A stretch of 64,000 nt of DNA, taken from assembly GCA_900708905.1 (NCBI GenBank), contig CAADRB010000090.1, forward strand, positions 267,275 to 331,274. The letters run 5' to 3'. The stretch comes from Hymenolepis diminuta. Lineage: Eukaryota > Platyhelminthes > Cestoda > Cyclophyllidea > Hymenolepididae. A program made the translations under genes and the position numbers. Shown piece after piece: positions 1-13,200 of this stretch. Within the stretch, counting starts at the first letter, position 1; each line of letters opens with the position of its first letter. A model generated the notes under the pieces. The model worked only from the letters and a program-made list of their open reading frames with translations. It was not told the DNA's origin and did not search any database.

Positions 1-480
1 CTATACATTCCCAAAATTACTCTTTACTCGCATCCTACATGAAAATACTTTGCTTCTCCGCTCGCGAAGCCGCAATATCTTTATGACCCTATGACTCAAA
101 CTCTATCTGTCAATCTAGACAAGGTTATCGATTTTCCTTTTCTATAACTGTTCCGTTTCATTTGAAAGTACACTACACTCATACCTCACGCGCGTCCTTG
201 CCCAAGTGACTCATATAAACTGTCTTTGCATTTCCACTGAGACACGGGCAGAAACACGCTCGTCACATACTTGCTCCCGCGCTGCCTTCTCATCGCCTTT
301 GTTCCTTATCTCTCATTTGTCCTCTTTAATCCTCGTGGCTTGATCAACATATTTTGGGCAAAACAGCATTTGGTCTTCTGCTCTAGAACTGGAGTTAGTT
401 GTCAGCCGTTAGTTGGTACCTTAACTCCAACAAATTGGTGACTCTATAAGAAATCGCAATTTTCTGATCAGTGGCAAAAC
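1..480 (+). mobile_element. Degenerate LTR-like remnant, copy 1 (cut by window edge)
   Basis: The first ~300 bases are clearly similar, in the same orientation, to 55311-55625 (shared blocks such as AAATTACTCTTTACTCGCAT and GTGACTCATA). Similarity weakens further right. The stretch ends near 430-450 with CCAACAAATTGGTGACTCTA, which resembles the LTR/primer-binding-site junction of Ty3/gypsy elements, and is followed by a gag-like fragment at 499. I read it as a decayed 5' LTR whose left end lies outside the window. The boundaries are approximate. Confidence 0.6.
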
Positions 481-498
481 GACTTCACTAATCCTAGA

Positions 499-663
499 TT
501 CAGAATAATCAATATTCCAGGGGCTTTCTTATTCCCCGAGGCACAGTTTCGCGCTTACAAAATAACCAGCAAGCAAGTGCAACCTACCTGCCTCCTCATT
601 GGTCTAACGCCAGAAGTAACCAAGCTCACGCATGAGGTTCTCAGAATCTTGTCCACATTTTAG
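499..663 (+). pseudogene. Broken gag fragment of a Ty3/gypsy-like retrotransposon
   Basis: A 54-codon open stretch ending in TAG contains EAQFRAYKITS followed by LTPEVTKLTHEVL. This spacing (W/F..EAQF...ITS...L.PEV..EV..IL) is typical of the start of gag in flatworm and other animal Ty3/gypsy elements. No start codon, capsid remainder, zinc knuckle or pol follows; non-coding DNA continues after the stop. It is therefore a dead 5' piece, consistent with the LTR-like sequence just before it. Family assignment is from remembered motif patterns. Confidence 0.6.
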
Positions 664-1124
664 GAAGATTAATAGAATGAAAGGTCACGACACTACGATG
701 ACTCTACTAGAGACTATTTGTATGTGTTAAAAACTATGTGAGCTTCTAAAAAGATTATCAAGCTTTAACAAACAGGCCTATTTGTGTAGCATCAATACAA
801 TAGGTACAGTTCACTATCTCATATTCTGAAGTTTTGAAAATAAATATTAACCCCTAAAGTTACTGAGTTAGTTCCTGTGCAAGATATTCAGAGATTATTG
901 ACCAGTATATTAATATGGTTGACCATAATAACTCAATAAGATGGTAGGAAATCCTTCCGAGTGAAGTGCCATAATGACGGTTCATAATAATACAGTTAAC
1001 ATTTAGCACGGATGTAAGAAGGCACATGAAAATATGACACAGACGTGATGTATTTTATATCCCAAAATTATATACAGTTAAAGGAGACAAAATGACCAAT
1101 GTTTAGGAATAAAAGCTGTATGAT
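664..1124. other. No gene seen; 3' flank of dyskerin
   Basis: AT-rich sequence between the gag remnant and the dyskerin stop codon. No convincing ORF, RNA gene or repeat. It should hold the dyskerin 3'UTR; no canonical AATAAA was found on the minus strand close to the stop. Confidence 0.5.
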
Positions 1125-2572
1125 TTAATCATCGCTATGACGAGGACGCTTCTTAGGACGTCTAAAATAAAGTGGACGAACACGGTAAACAAGAGTAACA
1201 CGCGCACGTAACACGAATTATAACCCAAAGGTTACACTTACTCAGAAGTGTCCGGAGCCTGCTCCGTTTGCATCTCCTCCGCATCTGTATTCAATGAGAG
1301 TTTAGGTTCTTGCTTCACCGCACCTGGTGTTGAAAGTCCAGCAGCTTCCCTTTCCTTTCTCTTCTTTCTCGTTTCAACCCATTGCCTTCTATAGTGATCT
1401 CTTTCCATGATCACCCTCTTAAGTTTTGCAACAAAACCATAGGTAGAAATAGCGATCCCCTCGGTATTACACCTCGCAGTAGCTAAAAGAATAAATTCAG
1501 ATAAAAACTAGAAATCGAAAGATCTTACCGAGAGCGATAGCTTCTCCCTTAGAGGTTACAAGAACAATCTCCTCGCCTTGTTTAATATCATTGTCGAAGT
1601 AAATGATGCCAGTCTTGCACAATGCAGCTCCAAAACAGAGAGCAGCAACGGCGGAATCTTTGACAATGATACGCTTGTGGTTGACGAGAATATTTTCCAG
1701 AGGCATGATAATCTTCCGCAAATACCTCTCATCGCCTTGATTTTGGTACAACCAGTAGGCATCAAGAACATCGTGCATGGTAACCATGTTGTCACACTCG
1801 GTCAGAACACCAGATTTCACTCGTCTCAATTCTTCCATTACACCACCAACACCAAGCATTAAACCAACGTGGACACAGAGAGTTCGGATATAAGTTCCCG
1901 CTTGACAGTTCACTTCCAAAATAGCAAGTCCCTTTTTCTCATCAAATTCAAGAATATTAAGATCTTTTATAGTACGAATACGTAGGTTCCTTTTAACGGC
2001 AGAGATGAGTGGAGGTCGTTGGTAAAGCGGACCTTCAAGTTGTTCACAAACTCTTCTAAGTTCTTCCATATTGGCATGTCCATGCAAACGGCAAATAGAA
2101 ATATATCCCTTGCCAGCGTTTTGCTGTGACTTAACAAGACGAGTTGCCTTTTCAATGCAGACAATCAAGCAGCCAGAAACCTTTGGATCAAGAGTTCCAC
2201 TATGACCGGTTTTCTCTACGTGGAGGATGTTCTTTACCCAAGCAACAACTTCGTGTGAGGATGGATTCGAGGGCTTATCCAAATTGATGACACCAAAACT
2301 AAAATTGTTGTGATTTAAGAAGTAAACATACTCAATATATTTTTGAATGGCTCTTTGATTAGGCGGACAACCTTCGATTTCCTGCGCAAAACTGCACCCA
2401 TTGGAATTCATAGACATAACATTCTAGACAACGTTAATAAACAGTGCGTGAGCAATCATACCCTAAGCAAAACACTGAAGTGAGCGTCCTGAACCTTTGT
2501 TGGAACGCTCACAATATGAGCATTATCTCCATCAGCAGACCCTTTTTCTACGTGCTTCTTCTTCGAACCCAT
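1125..2572 (-). CDS. DKC1: Dyskerin, H/ACA snoRNP pseudouridine synthase
   Basis: Catalytic subunit of H/ACA ribonucleoproteins: RNA-guided uridine-to-pseudouridine conversion in rRNA and snRNA in the nucleolus, and a telomerase RNP component. Exons (minus): 2572-2462, 2423-2332, 2298-1529, 1482-1242, 1161-1125; 1251 nt, 416 aa. The protein shows [17 protein letters not shown] and [11 protein letters not shown], with the catalytic Asp at residue 105. It continues through [38 protein letters not shown] and VTMHDVLDA, then a PUA domain with KGEAIAL and [12 protein letters not shown]. The C-terminus is short and basic (KKRPRHSDD), much shorter than the human Lys-rich tail (514 aa in all). Introns are 38, 33, 46 and 80 nt. 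The first two were inferred because the joined N-terminus then matches family spacing (LLRN... to [12 protein letters not shown]). The start ATG opens MGSKKKH, typical for the family. A complete, apparently functional gene. Confidence 0.95.
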
Positions 2573-5500
2573 GTCAACAGCATGCACAAAATTTTATATT
2601 ATTGAGTCCATAAGCAACCCACTAAAATACAGTTGTGATTAATAGCTGGAAACCTTCATAGTAACTAGATTAACAAATAATATTTTATTAAATTTATTAT
2701 TTACGCTGAATTGATATTTTAAAATTTGGTTGTAATACATGTATTTGCAGAGGTAAATAGCTATAGTAAGAAAAAATATACTTTTGATTTTAAGTTTGCA
2801 CTTTAAAACATCTAATTTTCTAGATTTTAATTAATTAAATTACCCCTGTTGTTAGGATACGTCAGGAAAAATCTCATTTAACATTATGTTATAATGGTCT
2901 ACTAATTGGACTCATTTAGTTTTTTGCTATTGCAATATATAGAAATTATGGAAATAGAAAATTTGCAATATGCCATTCTTGCGGTAGCAAATATTGTAGG
3001 AACCTTTCTGTTATGCAATAAACTTGGGTTTTAAATTTAATGAAATATATGCCGCACCTGAATTCGTCATGCAGATTACTCAGCTTTAAAAAAGCTCGGA
3101 AAAAGTGTTTTATATGTTAAATCTGTCTGAGACTGGAAAAATTGTGCTGATTTTTTATTTTAGCTCAGATGCAATTCCAATCATGATCTTAGGCTACCCA
3201 GACAGATCTAAGAATGAAAAATTAGCCGATCTTTAAGACGTTATCTAATGCATCATATTGTAAGACCGGCCGAGCTTAGATAGAAGGACTAAGGTCAGAC
3301 AGGGACTTCGTTTATTACAATAGGAAGAGACCACAGGGCGAGAGAAATCGGGCAATAGAGTTTATTTAAAAAATAGGGGCTTGGAACGCACGCGCACGCG
3401 GATGATAGAGATGGAGACCGTGTAAGGAAGAAGCACTTGCTACCACGCCGGCACGCCGCTTTATAGCCTGTTTAAGCATCCAGGCTTTTTTGCTCTTCTT
3501 TGCAAGTAGACGTCTCGGTGGTTGGCTCCTCCTCGGTGGCCTTCATTGGTTCTCTCTGTGGAGTAGCTTGTGATTGGTAATATGAAAAAAAACAAAGATA
3601 TGATTGGTTAGTTTGTCTTAGGTTTCGGTTTCGCTCTATACCCTGCATCTTAAAATAATTCATTCCTCTAACTGTGAATAATTTTATAATTGGCACCAAT
3701 TTCACCTTACTAGCTTTACAAATTCTGAATCAGAAACGCAGCATTGGATTCGTTTATTCTAAAATAACAATGGGAATTTTAAAGAATAATTCTAATCCAC
3801 CAAGTATTTGATTCAAATTGTGCTTCGTTTTTGAGACTAATTTAAAAAATGTCATTACTCCAAACGATTTAAACTTGAAATTTGATGTAATAGAGATTCG
3901 TTATAAGAATGATGGCCCGTTTTAAAATTATATTGTGATATATTCCAAATTAGCAGTTTGGATTTTAAAAAAGTAATCTGTATTGGAAAATTTCTATTTA
4001 GATATTCATACGTCGCATATCCCTTATGTGACAATATTCATTATTTCTGATTTTTACGAAAATAAGATCATTTTAAGGGAGGAAATGATGAAAATAGATA
4101 ATCATAGGTGATTTGGCATAGTTTACCATATCCGCAAACATACATTATTCTGTTAATGATAGATAATGTTGGACGATCTGTGACTGATTGTATTTCATGT
4201 GGACGAAAACTGTAAATTATAAAGAAACTGATGCTTAAAACTTTTTCGTTCTCAAATTGAGCTGAATCTGTTTCAGTTATAAGAAAATTAATTAAAACTA
4301 CGATAAACAAAACTCATTTAAAATTTTCATCCACCTAGGGAAGCAGTGTCAATGAAATTTGTTGCTTGAGATGGAACACAATTCAAGAGTTTGGCACAAG
4401 TTCTGATGTCGCTTGAGTGCGATTGAACATACCAATTCCTTAGCGAAATATCTCCAGGAGACATTGGATCATCAGCTCTGATGTGGCTTAAGAGGCTGGC
4501 ATAGTAAAAAGAAATTAAATGCAGGTAGCATTTACCGATAGACTCAAAGACCAAGTTATTTGGACCGAACAGATTAAACGGAGAGTCTGGCATATAGTCT
4601 TATGTATAAATACTTATATCACGGACTTTAACGTTGCAGCTAAGCTTTCAAATCAGTTTGACTCATTCACCGCAGGCACTGATTGCCGATAGGGTGACTG
4701 GGTACAGTGTTGGATATCCCAGTGTGTCCCTTAGCATCTTGGAGATTGTGTTTATACTGGAAGTAATGCCAAGTTGTAGTCTCCCATCAAGTTCTCGCTG
4801 GTTTGTGGATTGATAAGAACTCACCTTTCCTTGGCGTTGATATGTAAGGTATCTGAAAGATAATTTGAACCGAGATGTTTAGTTTTTGATCTAGATCGTC
4901 CGGTCTAGTCGGAGGGATGTAATTAATTTTGCCTTTGAGTCATCTCGGTTATGCTGTTGGGAAAGTTGGTGGGCAGCGACCTTCTTTATTTTCCCATTTA
5001 CGACGCAGTTTCTGACAGTGATACTTGAAGGGACGCTGATTAAAGGAAAGATTAAGACGAAATGATGGAGATATTCATTGGCAATTGAAATGGGCTGGGA
5101 GGCAGGGCACATTTTTTTATTTTAACAATAAATAAAACAATCCAACTTTCTAACAAAACAGAGGAATCTCAATTTATTTGGAGCTCTAATTCGCCAACGA
5201 ATCCGACATGCAGTTGAAGATTATGTGCAAATCTTCAAATGTCCATGGATTCTGAATCTGGATACTCCGGAAAAGCAGCCCGACTAACTGCCTGTGTCAT
5301 TTTGGACATCAAAGTAAACTAAGATTGGTACTCCCGATGTTGGCTAATTTTAGATTCTATGAATAACAAAGCTAATATTATTCGTGTTACTGTTTGAATT
5401 TTAACTTCATTTAGTGTTTGTCATCAATACCATCGTTAATCAGTTGTTTGAACGTTAAAATTTTATTTACTAACTTGCATTTACCAATGCTTTCACTTGG

Positions 5501-7249
5501 TTTCCATTTACACATTAAAACATCTGTTTTCTAACATAGCTGGCTTTTAAGCAGTCGCTTAAAGTTTATAAGGTAGCACAAATATTCTAATTTGGCGTAG
5601 CATCCAGCGTGTACACCTAATGATTTGACGACCGATAACTTCCGACACTTACAGAAATGTCCGGTAGAAGGTGGGCTTCTCATCAGCGAGGTTACAGTCC
5701 TCCACAAGTTGAATACTGGATTGTTTCGTCTTAATCGGGTTAGAGATTCCAAACTAAACCGACATCGACTTAGGATCTATTTTGGTGTTTATTTAACCCA
5801 AATATTCCCCAATTTTCTCCCAGTTTATTAAGTCTTCGGGATGCTCTCACCTCAAAGGTATGGTCAAAACTCTATAAAATTTTATATTTAGGTTATTTTT
5901 AAAAGACATTGCAATCGTCTAAAGAAGACTATTTTTATCAAGCACATTTGATATCGGCGGTTAATCAAATTCGGTGCAAATCCCCGAGTTTCGACAAAAT
6001 TTTCCCTTCCCATGAGTTTAGAATACATAATCAAAAACATATGCTCAGCTTGTCCAAATCCCAGTTCCCGTAAGCCACAAAGCACGTTGCCGATGGAGAA
6101 TTAGAAGTAGACCAAGCTAGTAACCTAACCAGGTCGATGGAGAACCACTTACCCATACCCACACCCACATGGACGCACAGCGAATTGACTATTGATAAGT
6201 TGAATTTATACGACGCTTTATATTTACTTGATACAATGATACATTAAATAGGACGTTTTTGAGTCAATAATTTTTTATGATCCGACAGAAGTTCAAATGA
6301 TTTTGGGAAGTGAGATTGAATAGGAGAGGAGAGTAAAGGAGGAGCTACTACAATAAAATCAGATGTTTGTACAGCATGTGCGCAATACATTGAGGAACAG
6401 TGAGTGAGAGAAAAAAGAGCAAAAAAGACAAAAGAAAGGAAAAAATAAAACCTAAAACACACTAACGCGTCATTGCGACTTATTATGACGATCAGAACAG
6501 AGACGAAATGCAATGTAGTTTAGTGATGATCGTACAGGGTATTGCACAATTTCTTTTAAAACCATTATCTTTGTTTTTTCCTATCATCATCGTCACCCTC
6601 AATACGGAGAGAAACGCTGGTAACTTGAATTTGTCCGATAAATTGCCGGGGAGCTGGCATTCGGCATATTTCCAAGTGCAGCATAACTCACTGCAAGTCT
6701 GTTCAAGTAGGGATCCATTCCCATTGCTGCAACTGCATTCAAATCCGGCAGATACCTAAAAAAGACCGAAATTAACGTTTGTAGTAAAGGTCAAATATGT
6801 AACAAATAGTGAGGAAAGAGTTTTTGTCTGTGCCACTCTTATACACTTATTCATTTTATATTATATAACAACCCAGGCAAAATAAACATATACACTATTT
6901 CATCGCGGGTAAGCAACTTAAAAAGGTAACAGCAAGTGTTTATAAGGGAGAAAGAAGTATTAAGAAATAAATCAGAGAATCAAACGACGCTTACTTCATT
7001 TGTTTTTTTATTCAGGTTGAATAATATTTACCTAGTGATTAGTTCACCGCTTCATATTCCAAAACTAAAATTCAATGATTCGTCTTCTGGATTGTTGAGC
7101 ATATTCTTGTCCATAATGTCCAGTTCGTAGTACTATTTCACTAATTAGAATGGTCGATCTAACCACTTCAATTCATTTTTTCAAAGGCCGAGAAATCAGG
7201 ATGATACTAGCTTACATTATTTTAACATTTCTTTACAGCCCGTTCTATT
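2573..7249. other. Intergenic region between dyskerin and RBFOX
   Basis: 4.7 kb between the dyskerin start and the RBFOX stop. 3240-3600 has raised GC and several ATTGG (inverted CCAAT) boxes near 3545, 3573 and 3603, and could hold a dyskerin-side promoter or a decayed element. 4.3-6.2 kb holds exon-like pieces listed separately. From 6.2 to 7.25 kb I see only AT-rich sequence and the RBFOX 3' flank. Confidence 0.4.
4324..6185 (-). pseudogene. Unidentified exon-like pieces, possible decayed gene
   Basis: Several minus-strand open stretches look protein-like and carry splice-like borders, but I cannot join them or name a family. They are: about 6185-6151 (CVHVGVGMG before GTAAGTG); 6085-5930 (LCGLRELGFGQAEHMF, MYSKLMGREN); 5758-5656 (acceptor GGTTTAG, then SSIQLVEDCNLADEKPTFY, then GTAAGTG); 4850-4826 (after TTTCAG, before GTGAGT); 4793-4663 (ISKMLRDTLGYPTLYPVT, ending ACGE and a stop); and 4593-4324 (SHIRADDPMSPGDISLRNW, ending SLGG and a stop). 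Two separate stops argue for more than one transcript or for a pseudogene. Codon composition was judged by eye only. Confidence 0.25.
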
Positions 7250-10200
7250 CTACGTCTTAACATACGGTTGATTCGCAGCAGCAGCGAGAGCAGCCATAGC
7301 AGCCTGATTGTTGGAATTTCCTACAGCGGCGGCTGTGGAATTCGAGCCAGCAACGCTTGTTATTGGCGAAGAAGCTGTAGCACCCGCCGTGTTAGCGCTA
7401 GCAACTGCAGATTGCTGCTGTTGTTGAGTTGAAGTAGCTTGGGGAAGCGCTGCACCCGCAGCATTATTACCCCCAAAAGCTCGAAGCATAGCAGCGGCAA
7501 AGGGATTCGTAACTGGTGACACTGCGCCTGGATTCCCGGTGGCGGCACCTTGTGCCCCACCTAGACCAACTGCTGCTAGATTAGCAGCTGCTAATGCAGC
7601 AGCTGACTGTTGAGCTGCCTGTACCTGCTGTTGAGCTTGAACTTGTTGTTGCTGTTGAATACGTTGTTGTAATTCTAAGTCCGAGGTCGCACCGTACCAT
7701 GGCTGAAAAACAAACAAATCACATTAATCGAACACTTCCGAAAACAGCTAGACATACCTATGTCACTCCCGATTGTCTATTCATTTAACCGTGTGTGACA
7801 ATCTAAACTGGATTTAACTTCACAGATTGAAAACAATACGCATATGGTGACACACAATGCCTCACTGCATGAAAATATTTAATTATTCATTTTAACTTAG
7901 AATAGGTTATTCACAGGTATTCAGTATATTGACATGAGTATATTGGATTTACAGTCATCAGATCCCGTCTACGAACGAGTTAGATAGAGGAGCTAATAAA
8001 CAATAAGACGTTTAAAAATGGCAGCACACTCAGGAGATCCATTTGTAAACGTACTAACAGAGTAATGAACCTGTACGCATTAATATTAATGACCGGACAA
8101 TTTTATGGCATGCAAAATATGATTGTATGAAAACATGTAATCAGTGCTGTGATCATTAAATTTAGATGGCATCCTAAAATCTTCTAGATATGTGATATAT
8201 TCCTTCAATACGGTCTCGGTAAACGTTGTAGACAAAAAAATGTCCCATTCTCCGACATCCAACATCGCTAGGAAACAGGTAGCCAAAAAAAGTGCGGAAA
8301 ACATGAATTAAACATGAAGAGGAGAATCATAACTTCTATTCACACACGCCACGATGTAACGCTTTCTGATATGTAGTAATAGTAATTCGAATTCAGCTTG
8401 ACTTACAAAACTCGCAGCAAGAAATTGTGTCGCAGGTTGAGATGGCGCTTGCATTGCCATGGGCATAGTACCAGCCGCTGCTGCTGCATTAATAGCGGCA
8501 GCATATTGAGCCAAGAGGGCTGCAGTTGGATCGGCTGATGCCAGATAGAGAGCAGACGGGTTATAGGCAGCAGTTGCGGCTGCTAGAAGAGCCTGGTTAG
8601 TGCTCTGAGACATTGCTGCGGAGACGTTATTACCTGCAACCAGCCCAGTTGTCCCCAAACCACCCAACGTTGAACAACCACGAATGGCGGCTGCCAACGC
8701 TGCTGCATTGGTTACAGTTGGTGATAGAGCATTTCTAATGCCTCTTAAAGTAGTGGCAGCTGAAAAGGGCAGCATCAAAATTTGCACTGGTGATAACGGA
8801 AATTTAAACAAAAAAAAAACATTCCAATAAACTCACTTTTCATCAACGTGGGAGCTTCGGACTTCTTTTTGGTCATCACACGGGCAGTGGCATTGTTAAT
8901 CTGTGAGGATGAGATAATTATCATTAGATCAGGCATGCATGCAGGAAATGGGGGAGACATGATTACACAGTTGAACAGTAGTAACAAATAAACAAATGGA
9001 GATACGACAGTCCACATTCGCAATCAATCGATAATTAGACGGGTCACTAATAGAATAGAAATACACGCTGATTTACTCTTAGTTTTCTCTAATGACATGC
9101 TGCTAATGGCAGTTGGACAGCATCTGGACTACGGGTGTGTGCGAGTGTTTACAAATGGATGAAATTTCTCAAACTTTACTATGGATGCAACCAATAACAA
9201 CATCTTTGTGAATGCGGCATAGGCACAAGGGGTTAGCGCGGCATCTTATTTCAAGCGAGAACAACAATTTAAAAGAGAAAAAAGGAATCATCACCGCATC
9301 CAGAGAGGTATAATCTAAGTTAATTTGACAAATCAAAACTCAGGCAGGAATTGAGATACGTAAGCCATGTCGCATGACTGTTTCGTTTTCGTTTGTTTTA
9401 CCGCTTTCCACAAGACATGCGCGCGGATTGGTTAATTTGTAGTATCAATATTGAAAAAAGGAGAAAATAAAACTCATAATGCAGAGTATGACTAAGTAGT
9501 TTACAAATGACGCTTTGTATAGAGCTCTCCCAAGAACGTACAAATAACTTTGTACTATCGTGCAACCGATAGAAATCAGTAGTTTTAGCAATAGTCAACA
9601 ATAATGGTAGCTACAGGCATTACATTCGAGAAGCAAGGATTTTCATAACCTCCCAAAAGTATTTTTACACCAGAGTATTCATGCGTCGTCACTACCTAGT
9701 TCTAATAAATACGAGCAGATGAAATTGTAATGAACTACATGGTGTGTGACCAAGTTTTTGTTCTTTCTCACAATTTGCAGAAATGAGGAGGGAGAAGTAG
9801 CTAGAAGCAGCACAAGATATTCACGCAATTCAATTTCCACATGCACCCACACATGTAACGTATATATTAACTCATTTTGTGGGTGCATTGATAAACGAGC
9901 GGAAAAACAGCACAAGGACCAATCAATGATCAGGTAAATCTAATGGAACTTTTCACAAGCAAATCGATCACATTGTTTTTGTCTCATATCGAGTGTTCAC
10001 TTTAATTACCTGACATGTGACAGGGGCTGAAAATGTCAAAGATTAGGTTCCTCAATAACCCAGTCCGATTTAATTTTACAGAAACATGCAAGCAGTGTAT
10101 AGTATCTTGTCTGCTGGCTTAAATAAAGAGTTTTGAAGCATCTATCTAAATACTTCAACAAACTCGAAAACGAACATGCTTTTAGCCATGAAAAAGGTAC

Positions 10201-13200
10201 CTAACTAGAAATACTTCTTACCTCAATTTTTCTGCCCTCAACAATCGTTCCATTGAGACTTTCTCGAGCTTTGTCAGCCTCCTCAGGTGTAGCAAAGGTC
10301 ACAAATCCGAACCCCTAATTGAATGAATAAAAACAATAAATTCTACCATTTGCGATTAAGCAAATATATCAACACAACACCTGTGTGGTATTACAACGTT
10401 CGCCGATGTGTTTGTTTCAAGCTGCGTAAATGAATACATACTTAGCGTTATTTTACCGACTTAACTGAAACTGTTTTTATTCAGTGGATTCACCTCATAC
10501 ATGTAAGCATGCAAATCAATAGTTTACAAGTTCTTCTTTCACCTAATTAATATAAATATAAACAAAAACTTAAAACATAACAAATCAGCAAGTGCATTTA
10601 ATCGAGGCGTTATATCGCGTACCATGCTCGGTTGCAGATTATTTAGATATTTTGCCTCCACGGAGTTTTGTTACATGCAACATTGCATCCCATTTATGTG
10701 AGAGCATCGCATTTTAAAACAGAACGGCTACTTGCAAGATTTCAGTAGCATTCATATATGTGGGTGTGTACATGCGCTGGTTGATTTATAAGTCCATGCG
10801 GTTATTTTTGGCAATATTTTGGGGATAAGGAGTGTAGGCAAGAAATGAACAAGCATTCAAACATACATTATCAAGCAATCATGAAGAGGGAAGAGCAGTG
10901 TGATCAAGTTTTTCAGCTTTGATGTGCTTATTATATTTGACGAACATACGGCAAACTGTCTGTGCTAAATCCTATTTTCAATCTACCTAATGTACATATT
11001 TCTATCTGGTAAAAATGTTCTAATTAAGCGGATTACCAAAGAATCGTAACTGCAGTGAAAGAGAAGGTAGTTAGATATTAATAACTATTAAAAAATAGAT
11101 ACTAATTAAACATGCGAATCAGGAAATTGTTCAAAGAACACGATAGCGCTTACTTCTACAATTGGACGCTCGTTTACTTATATGCGAGTGAGTGTTTAGG
11201 TGAGAAGATAAAAAAAGTAAACGCTATACTCTATAAAGCCATTCGGACAAGAATAGGTCGCGCACGTCTGCATGTGCGGGCGACCAGTAAAAAACGCACA
11301 ATAATTAGAAAACAGATGCATGATTGGTGGAGGATAGGAAGAAAAGTAGATTCTAATTGGATATAAGAAAACAATCACGTACACACACGAACATTCTAAC
11401 AGTGATTGGTTGATTGGAAGTAGGGGGATGCAAAATATAGCTGAGAGGAAAAGTGAACCCAATTACCGAAAAAGGAGGCACAATAATAGGGGGAAAAGGA
11501 CAGAAATTAGATACAAACGTGTACTGTCCATAAAGGAATGGAATGTACCGTCTGGATTACTCCTGAATGCCCGCGAACTGTTTGGACTAAAATCCGAAGT
11601 AGTATCGATGTGATAGCATACATATATCTCTAAGATTATACAAATTAGTAGTAAATACAAAATTGAGGAAGAGATGGAGATGAACGCGTGCAGCAGGCTT
11701 CGCTATTGCAACACGATGCTCGAGATTCCATTGTGATATAGATCTTTTCACTTATGCTTTCGATTCAAAATTATCAATTAAAGGGAAAAAGCACCAACTC
11801 ACCTTAGACCCACGTTCGTTGAAAATAATTTCCACATCGAGAATAGTTCCAAAGGGCTATCAGAAGAAATAAACAAATATGTACACAATAACCGATAGAA
11901 TACTATTACCGACTGACAATAGTAATTGAGTTCTTACGCCTAGAAGTTGTCGTAAATCAGCTTCACGATAACGGAATGGAATATTAGAAACATGAAGACG
12001 TTTGGGACCAGTAGATGCAATTGGGGTAATGGAACTGGAAGATACTGGAGTATTTCCCGGAATTGTGGAAGTAACGGAGGGATTTGAAATTGAGGTTGTA
12101 ACTGAAGTTGAAGGGTGACCTCTGACCTCATCTGTAGTTGGTTGGCCGTCAAGCCTTTCCGAGTTCGAATCTGCTGAATGACTGGCCTCCGCGGTATCGT
12201 CCAATTTAATTGACTATAATAATGAAGGGAAATAAATCAATGGCATTATCGAAGAGATCTTTTAAATTAAAATATTTTCCATTGTTAGTAAACTTTTACA
12301 TAGCTGGTCCGTAGATTTTTTGATAAAAAACAGCGATCAGCTCATATTTTTGCTCAATAAAATAGGAAAATCAAAATGGTAAAATTACCAGTGGATCTCT
12401 AGCTCCAAAATATGAGAATTCCATTATTTAGTGCACGCTTTTGGTATTAACTTTAAATAACCAAATTAGTTTGAACTAATATTATAATTAGCGCCTTCCA
12501 TAAATCTGAAGGTTATTAAATACAATATTACAAGAAAAATTGCTTATTGGCACAAGATGATTACTTAAGTAAAATTCTACCTTTTCTGCTGGTCCTTCAC
12601 TACTTGCGGAGAATTCCGGATTCTTAGAAGCTCCATGCGGTAGGAGACCATGAATTCGCATAGATTCAAGGAGAGATGTAGCCGCATTATGCTGGGCACC
12701 AACATCTACATCTTGAACTGCAGTCGTCGCCGTTGCTACTGATGGCGTAGCTATCGTCGTCGCCGCCGTAGTTGAGGCTGATACTGTTGAGGAAGCACTT
12801 GGAGTGTTATTTGATTGGGAGGACATTTCAGTACTACTCACTTTTCCAACAGTAGTGGGATTCAAGGTGGGATTGGAGGATTGTAGAAGGGTTTGTGTAG
12901 CGGTAGTAGGATCTAACGTATTTACGGTGGGAGTTGGGAAAAATAACTGAAAAAGAATGAAAAGAATGTTTAATCCCCCAACCATAATCAATTCAAATAA
13001 CAGGAGCTTTCTTATCAGATTGCATTAGAGCAGGGAATTATAGAGAACATTCAAATGAGCGTTCACATAGCTATTGCCCTGCAGAATATTTTTAAAAGCA
13101 ATAAGATTCATTCAACTAGGCCAAAGGAGCAAAAGTAGACTGTATTACTGAATGGAGACATATTTACAATGTCATGAAGCTAATTTTGTTGATTTATCAT

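Noticed and set aside
11112..11613. Plus-strand ORFs of 84 and 67 codons in an RBFOX intron
   Set aside because: No family resemblance, opposite to the gene, composition like the surrounding intron.
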